Positions 1-13,600 are shown, counted from the stretch's first letter. The stretch is 64,000 nucleotides of DNA from Cyathus striatus (GCA_025738555.1 JAOVFP010000006.1:3534001-3598000); one strand, 5' to 3'. The notes: generated by a model not told the origin, from the sequence alone. Made by a program: numbers and translations.

Positions 1-1
1 G

Positions 2-3000
2 GCTCTAGAATATGCTTCTTCTACTGGTGAAATTCTCAAAAATGCATGAAATACAAACATTCAGCACTCAATTTTCAATGCTCCCGGATGAGATTTGATT
101 ATAAAAAATAAAATAACAACATTCAAGAAAAGCTTAGTCTGCTAAAGGCGATATCTCATGAAGGACACTATGTTCCATATTGCATGGAAGGCACAAGAGA
201 GAAATTATTTGAAAATATAAATGAATGGCTTAATGATTTTGGTGTGTGTGAATTAAATAACTTGTATAGATATATTCAACTGTCTTTCTTATAGACAATT
301 CCACACCAAACATAATGTGGATTACTGGATATCCAGGTGCTGGAAAGTCAGCAATTGCTTCTACTATGGTTTCCAAGCTCTCTCAGTCTCAAAGACTCAT
401 TGGCTATCACTTCTTCAAAAGAGATGATGTATTTTTAAGTGATCCCTGCACTGTGTGGCGCACCACAGCTGCTACTATAGCTTCCAAACATGACAGTATT
501 GCTGAACTTGTGGCACTGAAGCTTGATAACACATTCAGGGTTCAAGACATTAGATGGCACTTTGAAAATCTCATTTATATAGTTGTTGGGGGCTATTTAA
601 GCACATTAAATGATCCAGTTATGGTTATTGATGCATTGGATGAATGTAAAAGATCAACTGACATGCATATTTTCTTGAGCACTTTGTATTCTTGGTCTAG
701 ATTTCCAAAAAACTGTAAAATCTTAGTTACAAGTAGACCTAGCTATAAGCCAGAAGGGCTGAGGAATGGTGAACTATGCATTGACTATGAATTGGAAATT
801 GGCTTTAATGCTGGATCAGAAATTAATAATGATATAATGTATTACCTCAAAAATAAATTTGAAGAAACTTACAATTGGATGGAATGGAAGCCAAGTGAAG
901 AAGACTTGAATATGATAGCAAAAAAAGCAGCTGGATTGTTCATTTATGCTTCTACTGTAGTAGAGTTTATTACCTCCAAGCAAGAGGGTGAGATACTTCC
1001 AAATAGAAAGATAAAAAAAATATTGGAAAATCAAGAAGAGACTACAGTTTCAGGTATTGACAACTTATATATACAAATTTTAAACACCTCCTTTACAACA
1101 TGGAGTAAGGAGGACAAAGTCATAGTTCAGAATGTACTTGCCCTCATGATACTTGCAAAGGTTCCATTGGATCAAAATGACATACAATATTTCATTGGTG
1201 ACAAGAAGAATGATGATCTGAGGATAACCATTGAGTTAATTTTGAGACATTTACAACCAGTAGTGTCCACTACTAGAGGAAAAGCGTCTGCCAGACACTT
1301 ATCATTTTTGGAATTTCTAGCAGAAAGATGTCAATTGGAGCAGTTTAAGATTGACAAAGCCACTTTTTCTGTGAAAATAGCAACAACAATATACAAAATT
1401 CTAAACCATGATCTGAAGTTCAATATATGCAATCTGGAATCATCATACAACAAAAATAATAATGTGGATAACTTGAATGAAAGAATTCAACAATTTATAC
1501 CACATTCTTTACAATACTGTTGTATGTACTGGCCTCTGCATGAAATGGACATTTCAAAAAATGATATCAGAACTGAAGTGAAACATGAGTTCTTTACTTT
1601 TCTTCAGAATAAATTTTTATACTGGCTGGAAGTCATGAGTTTACTAAATGAAATACCTAAAGCTTTTGGACACCTAAATGAATTATCAAAGAATTGTCAG
1701 AATGTAAGTTTACCCTAAATCATATTACAAATAAGATTAAACACAAGATATAGAATGGAATACATAAGTTTATTGTAGATGCTGTTGAGTTCATTATGCA
1801 TTTCTACATTCCAATTACTACAAGTGCACCACACATATATCTGTCTGCACTACCATTTGCACCACAAAAATCAGTAATTTTCAACAAATATAAAACTAAA
1901 TTTGGAAACACTCTTTTAAGATTGGGAAACATAGAGCAGGACTGGATTTATAAAGGTAAAAAAGTTTACCACCATCAATCTGGAGTTGCATGTGTTGCAT
2001 TCTCCAAAGGTGGAGATCAGATTCTTGCTGGTTTAGAAAACAATACAATTGGTATATGGGACATTGCAACTGGTAAAATTATTGCTGGTCCATTTGAAGG
2101 TCACACAAATAAAGTCACATCAGTAGCATTTTGTCCAGATGGAAAGCAAGTGGTATCTGGCTCATATGACAAAACTGTGAGAGAATGGGATGCAGAGTGT
2201 GGCATAATTGCTGCTGGCCCATTTGAAGATCACACAGATTATGTCACATCAGTGGCATTTTCTCCAGATGGAAAGCAAGTAGTATCTGGCTCAGGTGACA
2301 AAACTGTGAGAATATGGGATGTGAAAGGTGGAAAATATGGTGCTCATACATTTGAAGGTCACACAGGTCATGTTACATCTGTAGCATTTTCTCCAGATGG
2401 AGAGCAAGTGGTATCTGGCTCAAGTGACAAAACTGTAAGAGTATGGAATGTGAAAAGTGGTAAAATAGCTGTAGATCCATTTAAAGGCCACACAAGTTAT
2501 GTCACATCTGTAGCATTTTCACCAGATGGAAAGCAAGTAGTATCTGGCTCAGGTGACAAAACTGTGAAAATATGGGATCTGAATAGTAGTATAATTACTT
2601 CTGCTTTATTTGAGCATGTCACAGATTATGTTGCATCTGTAGCATTCTCACTAGATGCAAAGCAAGTGGTAGCTGGTTTTAATGACAAAACTATGAGAGT
2701 ACAGTATTTAGAGAGTGACACACTTGCTGATGTTCCATTTGAAGGTCACACAGATTGGGTGAGATCTGTAGCATTTTCTCCTGATGGAAAGCTAGTAATA
2801 TCTGGATCTGATGACAAAACTGTGAGAATATGGAATGTGGAGAGTGGCACACTTGCTGCTGGTCCATTTGAAGGCCACACAGGTTCTGTCACATCTGTAT
2901 CATTTTCTCCTAATGGCAATAAAGTAGTATCTGGTTCCTGTGATAAAACTGTGAGAATATGGGATATGAAGTTTCGAGAAATTGGTAATCATACATTTGA

Positions 3001-4065
3001 AGGACACACAGGTTATGTCACATCTGTAGCATGTTCTCCAGATGGCAATCTAGTGGTATCTGGATCTGATGACAACACTGTGAGGGTGTGGAATGTGAGT
3101 TTGCTTCTTATCTGTTTATTAGTCACACAGGTTATATCACATGTGTATCATTTTCTCCTTATGGCAATCAAGTGGTATTTGGCTCAAGTGATAGTACTGT
3201 GAGAATATGGGATATTGGGAGTGGTGCAATTTCTGCTGATCCATTTAAAGGTCATACAGATTATATCACATCTGTAGCATTTTCTTCTGACAGAAGGCAA
3301 GTGGTATCTGGATCAGATGATCATACTGTGATAACATGGAATGTGCAGAGTGGCACAATTGCTGCTTGTCCATTTAGAGGTTATACATCTTATGTCATGT
3401 GTGTTGCCTTTTCTCCAGATAGCAAGCAAGTGGTATCTGGTTCCTATGATAACACTGTGAGTATATAGGATGTGGAGAGTGGCACTATTGCTGCTGGTCC
3501 ATTTGAAGGTCACACAGATTGTGTCACATCTGTAGCATTTTCTCCAGATGGAAAACATGTGGTATCTGGCTCTTATGATCAAACTTTGAGAATATGGAAT
3601 GTGGAGCATGACACAGTTACTATCAGATCTGTGTCAGTCTCTCCAGATGGGTTTCCAGAAGCATTGGACTCAAATAACCAACATATCAGGTTTGTAGTAT
3701 TTATTAAAGCTGAGTTTTCACTATGCTAAACTATTTTTAGACATTTTCAGTTGACACCTGGTATCCAATTTTCCATATAAATTAAATGATATTAATTTTA
3801 CTAACTATTTATGAAAATAGCTCATTTAAAAAAGTTGCTATCACTGGGTGGATCATCCATATATATTACTAGTCATGATGATGGCTGGGTTAGAGATAAG
3901 GATGGAAATTTACTTTTCTTGGTGCCTGACTACTTAAGATCAATACTATGTGATTTTGACACAATTGTCATCATGGGTAAAACTATTGTATGTAGATTAA
4001 GCCTCTCACAATTCTGCCATGGACCTGACTGGATATGTTGTGTTACTACCAATACAAGAAACTAG
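2..4065 (+). pseudogene. NACHT-WD40 NLR-like protein, disrupted
   Basis: A fungal NOD-like receptor: a P-loop NTPase switch joined to a WD40 sensor, cytoplasmic, of the class linked to non-self recognition. NACHT lies at 315-1703, with Walker A GYPGAGKSAIA just after the start and Walker B VMVIDALDE near residue 100. An upstream exon (128-241) is joined by a clean 53-nt intron (242-294), and an earlier exon (to 26, intron 27-127) fits in phase but is tentative, so the true start is probably outside the window. The NACHT-WD linker (SAPHIYLSALPFAP) starts near 1779 after an intron beginning GTAAGT at 1704; the phase of this junction is uncertain. About thirteen WD repeats follow (1990-3600), then the usual C-terminal cap (DGWVRDKDGNLLF, 3811-4065). 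Two lesions lie in the WD region: a roughly 10-nt loss that shifts frame at 3100-3127, and a Trp-to-TAG change at 3466. Family assignment is firm; death of the gene rests on these two lesions. Confidence 0.5.
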
Positions 4066-5365
4066 TCATTTAATAGAAGCTATCACATAGTAATTCAACA
4101 TGTAAATCATTAGAATTATGTCAATGATCATGTTACATGTTTCAACTCAGCTATTACCCAACTATAGAAATTATAAATATATTATAGTGATTGTAGAATT
4201 GAATTTCCTTATGTCATCTATGCATGTAGAATATAACTATTCACAAATCTCAGTTCTATTTTTAATACAATGACTGTACCTATATGTGAAGAATATGAGT
4301 GTATAATTCAAGACATGATGTCAGATATGCAGTGGCATCCAAAAGTACTGCACACACATCACATGACTGTCAAGACCAGTATCTTGAGTAAGCTCAGAGA
4401 GCTAAAGGTAGGGAATACAATGTTAGCTCAGTTAGGTAAAGGGAAGTGCAGGATAGAAAGGGCTGTTGGCTTCAGCTTATGTGCTGTGCCCCTTTACATT
4501 CTCAAGTTCCAGGTATTTCAAAGTGTGGAAGTGTGGGACAGGAGTGCAGGAGTGTGGAGTTGTAACTTAGGAAGTAATGATTAAGTCAGAAGTGAGTAGA
4601 ACTTAGGGACAAGTAGGGAAGACCATAACTTAGTCAATATTTGAACTGAGTATTTTAATACAAAGATGTGCTACTTAAATACTATAGGGCTTTACCAATG
4701 ACCAGTGAGTGAATGGAATAGTGGCACTCTAGTTGATAATGATAATAAGATGGTGGCAGAAGGTGGAGCAATATCTGAATACAATATGTACCAAGGAGGG
4801 ACTAAGGGTATTGGATTCAATGCTGAGAGCAAGGTATACCTAGGGTACAATTGAGAGGGCATAGTGGATAACAGACAATGAACTGGATGAGTAAGGTAAC
4901 ATAGGAACTTGGCAATCTTTGGTCAGAAGAGCAGAAGAGGGACTGGAAGAAAGAGATCTATACAAGTCAAGAAGGTCAGATAGTGTGGAAGGAAGGTCAG
5001 GAAAAGGTTGGAAAGGTATGGCTATGACAAATGCAAAGTGGAGAAAGCATTTATGTGTTGTGATGCCACCTGTGCATTTAGGCATAAAATTGCACATCTC
5101 TACCATTTACAGTCTTAAATCTGTACACATTAATGAACTCCATATAATAAATAAAGATCTATGGACTGCTACAAAATAGCAAGCTTTGTACTTATTGGCC
5201 TTTTAATTGTGTTAATATTCAACTGTTCATATCATAAAATACAGTACAACTTCTATGTCCAACCTACCATTAGTCTGGTGTGTAGGAAAAAATATTAAAC
5301 ACTGAAGGGACCACTTTTCTGATAGTCACATGACTTATATATGTTTTATATCATTTTAGTACCAC
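4066..5365. other. Unassigned AT-rich spacer with one unrecognised ORF
   Basis: No recognisable gene. An open frame of 104 codons at 4270-4584 (+) starts with a plausible ATG but matches no family I know and has no visible splice signals around it. 4600-5180 is purine-rich on the plus strand and holds only chance frames. Confidence 0.5.
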
Positions 5366-5368
5366 TAA

Positions 5369-6565
5369 CACGGCGGGCATTTGGCTGTCATGTTCCGTGC
5401 AGTCAAGTAACCTGTCAGGTTTACTGTCAAGTCGATCATCATAAAATCATCAGTGACACAAGTCACGTTAAATTGAACCAGCTTACCAGTTCATGAGCAC
5501 TTGAAGTTGATGAGCACAAAGAATTCACCATGTGGCAACCACGAAGTCGGAACAGTGAAAGTGAGCCCGAAAAGATGAGGTAAGCAACAATAGCTGCACT
5601 CGAAATGAGAAGGTTGCGTGTTCGATTCACCGTCAACGCAATATTGTGGAAGAACAGCCATTCTTTTCACGAATAATTATTCTGCTGCAGTAGTACATTA
5701 CAGGTTAAATATTGTATTTGTGGCTATCAAAAATTCATGTGAAATAGTTACAGAATATTTACAATTACCGAGAAAGAATGATAAGCCAGAGTTACATGTT
5801 AAAAACTGATGTAGCGGAACACGCGGCAACTAAAATATAGCTAAGCTAAAACTTTACAACCATGTAGGTTTGAACATCTGCCTTCCTGCAAATAAAATAA
5901 CTTCGTTCAAACTTGTACAACTCACCAGTAGTCAATCAACCTGCAATGTGAGTACAGTCTGATTTTATATATATCACATCGCCCCATTCACTCGCGCTGT
6001 AAGATATGTTTTCTTCTGCTGTGATGCTTCTGTAATAAGTATTAAGTTTTTAGACATTGACTGCTTATAACTTGTTTATTGACACGCCTTTCCAACTGTA
6101 GAATTTTTTAATGATCATTTACAGTTCATTGAGCAAAAACCACTGAGCCTACTACAAGCTCAATATATTTTGAGCAATCATCACCTGTATAATGTATAGT
6201 AAAATGCTACAATACATTTGTTATCATCTGTTTAATTTGATACAATACCGCTTTGCAACAAGTATTTTAAAAATCAAACATTAAGTATCTGCAAGTTTGC
6301 GCTGTGTCTGAATTGAACATGCGGCCTTGTCTTTTCAAACCTAGCCGAGATCTCTTATGTAATCTAACCCAGCTTGTTGTCGCCATTCTGATTTCGCGGT
6401 TGTAGCATTTTGATACCTTTGTTTTTGGAAATTGGTAAGTTGGCTCAATTTTCTGTGACGCTTGTCACTGATGATCTGCTGATGATCTGACATGACAAGT
6501 TACATGACAGGTTACACTTCAGGTTCCATGACAGCACGGAACCTGACAGCCAAATGCCCGCCGTG
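5369..6565. mobile_element. Harbinger-like non-autonomous DNA transposon, TAA target duplication
   Basis: A 1197-bp element with imperfect inverted ends of about 130 bp. The outer 20 bases, CACGGCGGGCATTTGGCTGT, are identical in inverted form at 6546-6565. TAA directly flanks both sides (5366-5368 and 6566-6568), which fits the TWA target of PIF/Harbinger elements. The interior has no transposase frame. A pol III B-box-like word (GTTCGATTC, near 5618-5626) occurs inside but no tRNA fold was found. Boundaries are certain to a few bases; the superfamily is inferred from target and length only. Confidence 0.5.
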
Positions 6566-6568
6566 TAA

Positions 6569-9008
6569 GTTGTTTGTTTGGCATCAGGATTGAAGTTTAA
6601 TAAATAGTCAATGATATAAATATGAATTAATGAATATTTCAAAGTGGCATAAAATAGTCAATCCTTCATCAATCTGGATGATTTTGGTCTCAATCTGGAG
6701 CTGGAATTTAATACATTCTATTCTAGTATGATAGGGCATGGTCTCACCGAAGCACAGGCTTAGATAAGAACAAAACATTGGATTAAAGATGACAATTTTA
6801 TAATGATCTACCCAAGATGATCAATGATGAGACACTGTAGCATCTGGAAACCATGGGAATGGAATATTCTAGAGGATTCTAATGCCTCGGAGTGACTCAT
6901 GGTCAAATAATAGCTATATAAAGACACAAATAAAGACAGGTGAAGTGTTTCAAGTAGATATATGTAGTATACAATGTCTGGGAAATCTTAGTAATAGTTC
7001 TGTGCTTTATGCATTTAAGTAGGTACTATAGAGGGTAGAAAGGCAAGCAGATTCACATCTTTCTTGCCCAGGTACATAGGTATTGGGTAGTGGTTTAGGT
7101 CTTATTTATTTCAAAGAATATTGTTTGTTTGTTTTTCATTTTGGGTATTTTTGGAAAGATTTGAAGTTCTGAGACTCCAGTGAGGGCCTAGGACTTAGCT
7201 GTTTCAGTAAAGTGGCTTCATAAAGAGTAAAGACTTGCTCTTTTCGGTTTTCTAAGAAGTTGTACCAGTGAAAGATTGTTGGACCCTTCTACAGAGTTTG
7301 GAGTAGTACAAAGGTGTATTACTTGAATTCTACAATAAAATTCTATTGTTTTCAGTTCACTTGGCTTCTGAATGATTGAAGAATACATAAGACAATAAGA
7401 AGGAACACCCACCTTTCCCACAACTTGCACTTAAAGAGTCTTGTGAGTTCTGTAGTGAAGTAAGTTGCAAATTTAGAGCCAATTTCACTACTTGAACACA
7501 AGTACCCCTTATCAGTGTGGCTTCAACCTTGCCTTTCATACATGCCTTCAGGGATATCTTCAAATAATGGATCTGAAGCATCATCCACATGACCCCTTCC
7601 CTGTCCAAACTATAGTAAAAGCTGCCATGCATATCCTTTCTTTGCCAGACTTGTCCTTTCCATTTACTTCATTTAATATCCAATCTATTGTACCTTCTTG
7701 TCCTCCACTGGCAGAACATGACACATTGAAGAACACACTCAATTTCAAGGAACTCAAAAACTTTGTTCCAGCTATTTTGGATTTGGTTACCACTGATACA
7801 ACTAACATTTAAAAGTACTTTATTATGTCAGTGGTAGCACCACCAACATAAAATAGGTAATTACATTAGTTATATGTAGTATGAAGGGTATCTGGTTCAC
7901 AATAATGAAATAGAATGATTTAAAGACTATAGCTTGATTTCTAAGACTTGGTTTTAATACTTCAATTGCAGTACTGGTTCAAAAACTCAGATAACCAATA
8001 TTCAATTCAATTCAATAGTACTTGGTACTTCAAATTCTAATAATAAAAACTTCAGATACTGATTTCAGAATGTTACTCTACTTTGAGAATGGAAGTACAG
8101 CTCAGGCAGTGCTTGCCTTTTCTACAGCTAATCTGAACTGCTTATATACTATAACAAAGCCTAGGCATATCATGTAATGTAGTCTAATTCTAGTATTTGG
8201 GTATCATGCTTCCAAGAATATTTACTAAGCTACTTTAAGATAGGACTGACTCTGCATATGAGAAATCATGTGGATGTGCCTTGTTTCAGAGGCACTTCCA
8301 AATGCTACAGCATTGGTATTATTTCAGTACATGTGCTAGGACATGCACTCACATCAGTATGCACTTGGTTACAGGAATTACCGGACTTAACAGCTCTTTC
8401 TGCAGCATGCATCAATAGTGTGTGATGGCATTAGTACAAGTTCTTGTTTCATGTGCTGTTGTCCATGCAGTTTTACACATGTAAGCCATGCAACCATCTG
8501 GTTTCTCATATGAGGGGTACAAGTCATGTTCTATTAAGGCTCTAGATTTGAGTGATACTGGTGTAGGTACTTTGATTAGGATTTGCTTTGGAGTTATATA
8601 CAGCAGCACATGATGCATTGGACTTTGTGCTAGAGCACTATTCAAGATGTATGAGAGTGGTATAGTGGCTTCATTATAGAATAATAATAATTGTAAAAGA
8701 AGTAGTGCAACAGCTACTGTGAAAAGAGTGCAATATATTAAAATAAGTGCAAGGGACTGAAGCCATATGATATATTCTTTAATACCCTTGGTTTGTATCA
8801 GTGCAATACTTTAGCTGGTGGCATGGGTCTCACCCCCAGCCCTTGTACTCTTCCCTTAGTAAGGTATCTTGTAAAAGATACTATAGTTGGCAATTCAGGA
8901 TTCATTCCAACTCTTGTACTCATGGAGTGGCCCTTGCACAGATTTAATACAGAATATTTGAATAAATGCAATAATAATCGAAAAATAACTCTATTCTAAA
9001 AGCTGGCA
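6569..9008. other. Unassigned spacer, no clear gene
   Basis: AT-rich sequence without a recognisable domain. An ORF of 106 codons at 7492-7812 (+) looks protein-like in composition but I do not recognise it and it has no flanking splice evidence; it may be a relic of the gag-like unit that follows. Confidence 0.5.
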
Positions 9009-9741
9009 TATCACCACCATGGTTCAGCAACAACTGGCTTTAAATTCACCTCAGGTATATGTTCATCAGGTACCAGCTTCTCTCCAGCTTCCTCAACATG
9101 AAGTATGTGAGTTTTGTTCCAATACAGCACATTTAATTCAAGATTGCAGTATCCTAGCTGAGTATCTACAACATAATCTCTGTTCACATGATGCAACAAA
9201 TTAGGTTGCCCTTCCTAATGGCTAATGGTCAGCAAATCACCCATTATCTACTTGGTGACAATCTCCATGAACACATTGACAGCTGGCACAACATGTTGCA
9301 CTGCCTACTCCTTCTGACAAATATGTTTGCAGTCAATCCTCCATCATGTGTTTATAATTGGATGGACCCTGTTGTTCCTGAGAAGCTCATTGGTTCATTG
9401 TCTCCAGTCTCTGTTCAGCCTCCTGCTCCCATTTCCTCACCTGAAGTTGAAAATGGAGTTAGTGAAAGTGATGATTTGGAATCTAGGAAAAACTCTCACA
9501 ACATACTTAATGAAGATCTAGGGTTGATAGAGGCTGAAGATGCCATATTATTGGGTGCACAAATTAGTTCTCAGATGAAATCAATGGCTTCCACACCCCT
9601 GCCTGACCCTGAATATGATATCAACCCCCCTGCAGTTCTCACTGGAAATGAACTCCTTGCACCATCCCTCACAATGAGACCAGTTTCCTGTCAACAACCA
9701 AATGTAGCGGAAGGAGGCAAGATCTTCATTTATATTTTTTG
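9009..9741 (+). pseudogene. Gag-like zinc-knuckle protein relic
   Basis: Remnant of a retroelement Gag. The first frame (9019-9204) carries one CCHC knuckle, C-x2-C-x4-H-x4-C (CEFCSNTAHLIQDC), followed by an EYLQHNLC tail of the kind seen after this knuckle in basidiomycete Gag proteins. It meets a TAG at about 9202. The next frame (9188-9742) continues the family pattern with a LPNGQQI-like segment and an HEHIDSWHN segment, then a low-complexity acidic/proline region, so a stop plus a frameshift separate the two halves. No protease or RT follows: the relic stops where the large inverted-repeat element at 9746 begins. Assignment rests on the knuckle and the spacing of flanking motifs. Confidence 0.5.
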
Positions 9742-9760
9742 AAGTGTGTCAGCCAAATTT

Positions 9761-9819
9761 ATCATTTAAGCTCGATGTTTTATGATATGAAATATCATAA
9801 AACATCGAGCTTAAATGAT
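9761..9819. repeat. Perfect terminal hairpin, left
   Basis: Two 28-bp arms (9761-9788 and 9792-9819) are exact reverse complements around the 3-nt loop GAA. It lies 15 nt inside the left end of the large inverted-repeat element and has a counterpart at the right end. Confidence 0.5.
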
Positions 9820-9835
9820 TGAGGCATATATTATA

Positions 9836-10245
9836 TATAGTATACAGATTACTCATAAAAACTCATTACTTTATGCTTTCTACTATTATTACAATTGTAT
9901 TACGTGTACTTATAAGTACTCATTACATTATGTTTCCTATTGTTGTTGTAATACTATTATGCATACTCATAAGTACTCATTACATTATGTTTCCTATTGT
10001 TATTGTAATAGTATTATGCATACTCATAAGTACTCATTACTTTATGTTTCATATTTTTATTATAATACTAGTATGTGTACTCATAAGTACTCATTACTTT
10101 ATGTTCTCTATTATTACTGTAATGCTTCCTATTATTATTTAATAGTATAATGTGTACTCATAAGTACTCATTAATTTATGTTTCCTATTGCTATTGTATT
10201 AATATTATGTGTACTCATAATGCTCATTACTTTATGCTTTCTATT
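9836..10245 (+). repeat. 57-bp minisatellite, left array
   Basis: About seven tandem copies of a 57-bp unit centred on ACTCATAAGTACTCATTAC followed by TTTATGTTTCCTATT and a T-rich stretch. The same unit occurs inverted in the right array at 22375-22960. The long open frames here are by-products of a period divisible by three. Confidence 0.5.
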
Positions 10246-10277
10246 ATTATTAATGTATTGCTATTACTGATTACTAG

Positions 10278-10625
10278 TTGATCTGCGCTTCGCATATTTC
10301 CCACGCTTCGATTTGTCACGTACTTCACGCGCGTCACGTTCGTCACGCATATTCCCGCGCTTCGCATTTGTCACATACTTTCCGCGTGTCACGTTCGTCA
10401 CATATATTCCCGCGCATCGCATTTGTCACATTCTTCCTGCGCGTCACGTCTGTCACGCATATTCCTACGCATCAATTCATCATACAATTCCCACATATCA
10501 CATTTGTGACAATTTTCACGCGCGTCACGTCTGTCACAATTCTCCCACACTACGCATATATCGCACTTGTCACGCTTTAGCGCGTTTGTCACGCTTTTAT
10601 GAATGTCACACATCTCACGCCAGAC
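10278..10625 (+). repeat. CpG-rich satellite, left
   Basis: Degenerate tandem units built from CGCATTTGTCAC, CGCGCGTCACGT and CATATTCCCGCGC. The block is strikingly CpG-rich inside a CpG-poor region. A shorter inverted counterpart at 22195-22350 shows many CpG to TpG/CpA changes. No gene is present. Confidence 0.5.
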
Positions 10626-13600
10626 AACCACGCTCAACCACGTCAAAGTTTTTGGGCTCCGCCCTTCAGCTCAGTGGCAGTGCACTTAGATACTCGCTTA
10701 GGTCTTAGTTCTTCGGGCTGAATTTCAGTTAATGACTAAATCGGAACCCATTACATACATTTATCATTTGCGTCCTAATGTAAGACATCAGAATTAAAAC
10801 AGACTATCGTGACATAGGCCTTCTGTTATTATTATATGTTTTCAATTCCATTGTCAAGGTAGAAAATGAATAATAAAGGGCATGATTCTATAACAATAAC
10901 TTAAAATTTAGTGCCCATGCCATATCATATAAGCATTGAAGTGTATCGACATTGTAGAATACTTCAAATTATGTTCTGATAAATTGATTAAATGAATGAG
11001 ATATTACAGTTAGTTTCACAAAAGCACTGTGTTATGAGTCATGACCCAATTCTTAACAGAACTCCGAATTGACACTAGCTTTGTATTCACACTCAAAGAC
11101 CACAAAGTACAATCATAGGTGACATAGTGAAACTTTGAAATTAGAATTTTCACTCGTAATCATCTCTATTAATAAGGAAATTCACGATATAGTGGCACAT
11201 TGGTAAGCTTCACTCAGAACAATGTCATTAATTGAAGATACAGAGCAGAGAAGATGTTATTTGACTTTAATACCTATTCTAACTCTTCATGAGTTGCAAT
11301 AAGTCTACCTGGAGGAGTATACCACACACAATGGATTTATAAGATGACAGCATTAAAATATTTTCATATAGTTGCTGTATACTTCACCATGTAGGATTGG
11401 CAAAAATCAAAGATTGAGGATCTATCACAATGAACTCTCTATTGTTACAAATAATTGGCTGATGCCCAACTCAGCTATTCGCAGAATTTAGCTAGTGGTA
11501 AAACACTTCAGTGAACTCACCACTTCCTTGCCCGAAGGGAGCTTTAATCAGATAAATTTAAGGCGAAAAGTGGTACATTCCCTGGCAGCCGACAAGTTGA
11601 AACTTAATGGTTGCATAATAATGCTAATGTAAATAAAAGTCAGAATATAGAATCACAAAACCAATGATTAACTAACAATGTCACCACAAAGTGAACAAGA
11701 CAGCCTGCTAGTTAAGCAGCAAGAGAAATATAATATCAGGAATACAACACTGTACAAAACTGAAACAAATTGACCATATATGTACAATCTCGTTCCAGTA
11801 CTCTATGACACCCCATTTGATCAAAAATTCACTATGCCGTAGTTTGGTTGCTGTAGCATTGACCTTTTCTTATATTTTTCAGCTATTTCTTCTATTTTCA
11901 ACATTATTATATAGTTTATGTTATAGATACTATATTATATTGAAACCTGACCCCTCAGATTGCCCTGAAAGTGTCATTTTTTCGTGTTATATCTCATACT
12001 AAAGTTGATTTCCCACGCTTGTTCAATGCACGTAAATTTCAACAATATTTACTAGACCTCTATTATAAGTAATAATACCTCATGTATATCATAAAAGCGA
12101 GTTAAGCACTATTATTTAGTAGCTATAAAGTCAAAAAATTTATACTCCTAATGCAATATACAATCTGCTGGTATTCTAGCCACTTTTGTGGGTTAATAGA
12201 CTTGATGAAGGTGGAGTGTGTTAGAAAGTTGACTCGTGTAAGACTTTATCTGTATAATATCTGTGCATAAACTCAAGCAACCATGAAGAGAAATATCAAG
12301 TTTAGAGACTAATTTATACCAAGTGCTTGAGGTATTGTAAATTCATTGAACTTGAAGCTTGAGCGGCTGAACAATTAATAAAGCAGCAATGTAAGGTATT
12401 TCAATTAAGCGTGGGAAATACTGCTGAATAAAACATTCCATGAAATGACATAGCTTCTGGGTCGATTTAAGACTATTTTATTGTTATATTATAACCCAGA
12501 GACATTTATAATGATATTGATATTTCAAATTACCGTCAAAGTCTCTGTTTTTCGTGTTGTTTCGCATATGAACTTCAAAGGTTGTTTTCCCACACTTTCT
12601 CAAAATGCGGGGACTTCAATAATATTTGTTACGCCAGTATATATGTAACATATACCTCATGAATATCATAAAAAGCGAGTTATGAGCTATTTTTTAGTGA
12701 TTATAAAATCAGATATTTTATGTTACCAATGCTAATGATGAGCCCAACAATATACTGTCATTGTAGTCACTTCTCTGGGTCGATTGACCTAATGAAGGTG
12801 GAATGTTTTGAAAACTCGACTGGTGTAAGTCTTTATATACACCATAGAATTACACTGATATACTTTCATAACACCCATGCATTGATTTTACTGCCTAGCA
12901 AGTATTATTTAAGAGTCTCCGCATGGTCAGTAAGCGTGGGAAATCAACCTTCACATGTGAAACAACCTGAAAAAGAGACTTTTAGGTATATATTTTTATC
13001 ATAAATAGTGAATGTATATCATATAATGTATATTAATATTGAAAACATAAGAATTGGCTGAAAAAAATGCGAAATGTCTAATGCTATGGCACCTACTTTA
13101 CTACGGCAACCGAACTATGGCACGGTGAATTTTTGATCAAACAGAGCATCATACTATCATGTAACAAGTGTTTAAAACTGTCTCGAGTGTTTAAAAATAG
13201 CTCAAAACCTACTTTATCTCAGCACCCTCCTCTAGCGCATCTTTGAAACTTCGCAGATCATTACCGTAGATATGGTAGGGCATATATCCAAAGTTATAGG
13301 ATGATTGGATGAGTATATATTCTTTAATGGTAGAAATAATGTCGAAAGATGTCAAAATGTAAACGAGATCCGAGATCAAATGTAAGATTTAGCAAGATCC
13401 TGTTGGAAAATACTTATGATAATTTGCGTATCATTAGCACACGCCTTCACCAGCCCATATGTCAAATTGCAGAGGAATCGGATGCGTATGCAGTGACAGA
13501 CATGGAGAATACATGTTTTCAATGTGACACGGAAGGGTCTCAAATCGCACTGTGAAAATGCATCACAATCGTTGTTAAAAGCTAGTTACGCTCTCCGGAT

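Noticed and set aside
3103..3130. A 28-nt GTGAGT..TTAG segment in the WD40 region as an intron
   Set aside because: Too short for a fungal intron, and splicing would not restore the WD frame; a deletion of about 10 nt explains it better.
5600..5640. tRNA-like segment within the Harbinger-like element
   Set aside because: The T-arm stem does not pair properly and no A box is visible.
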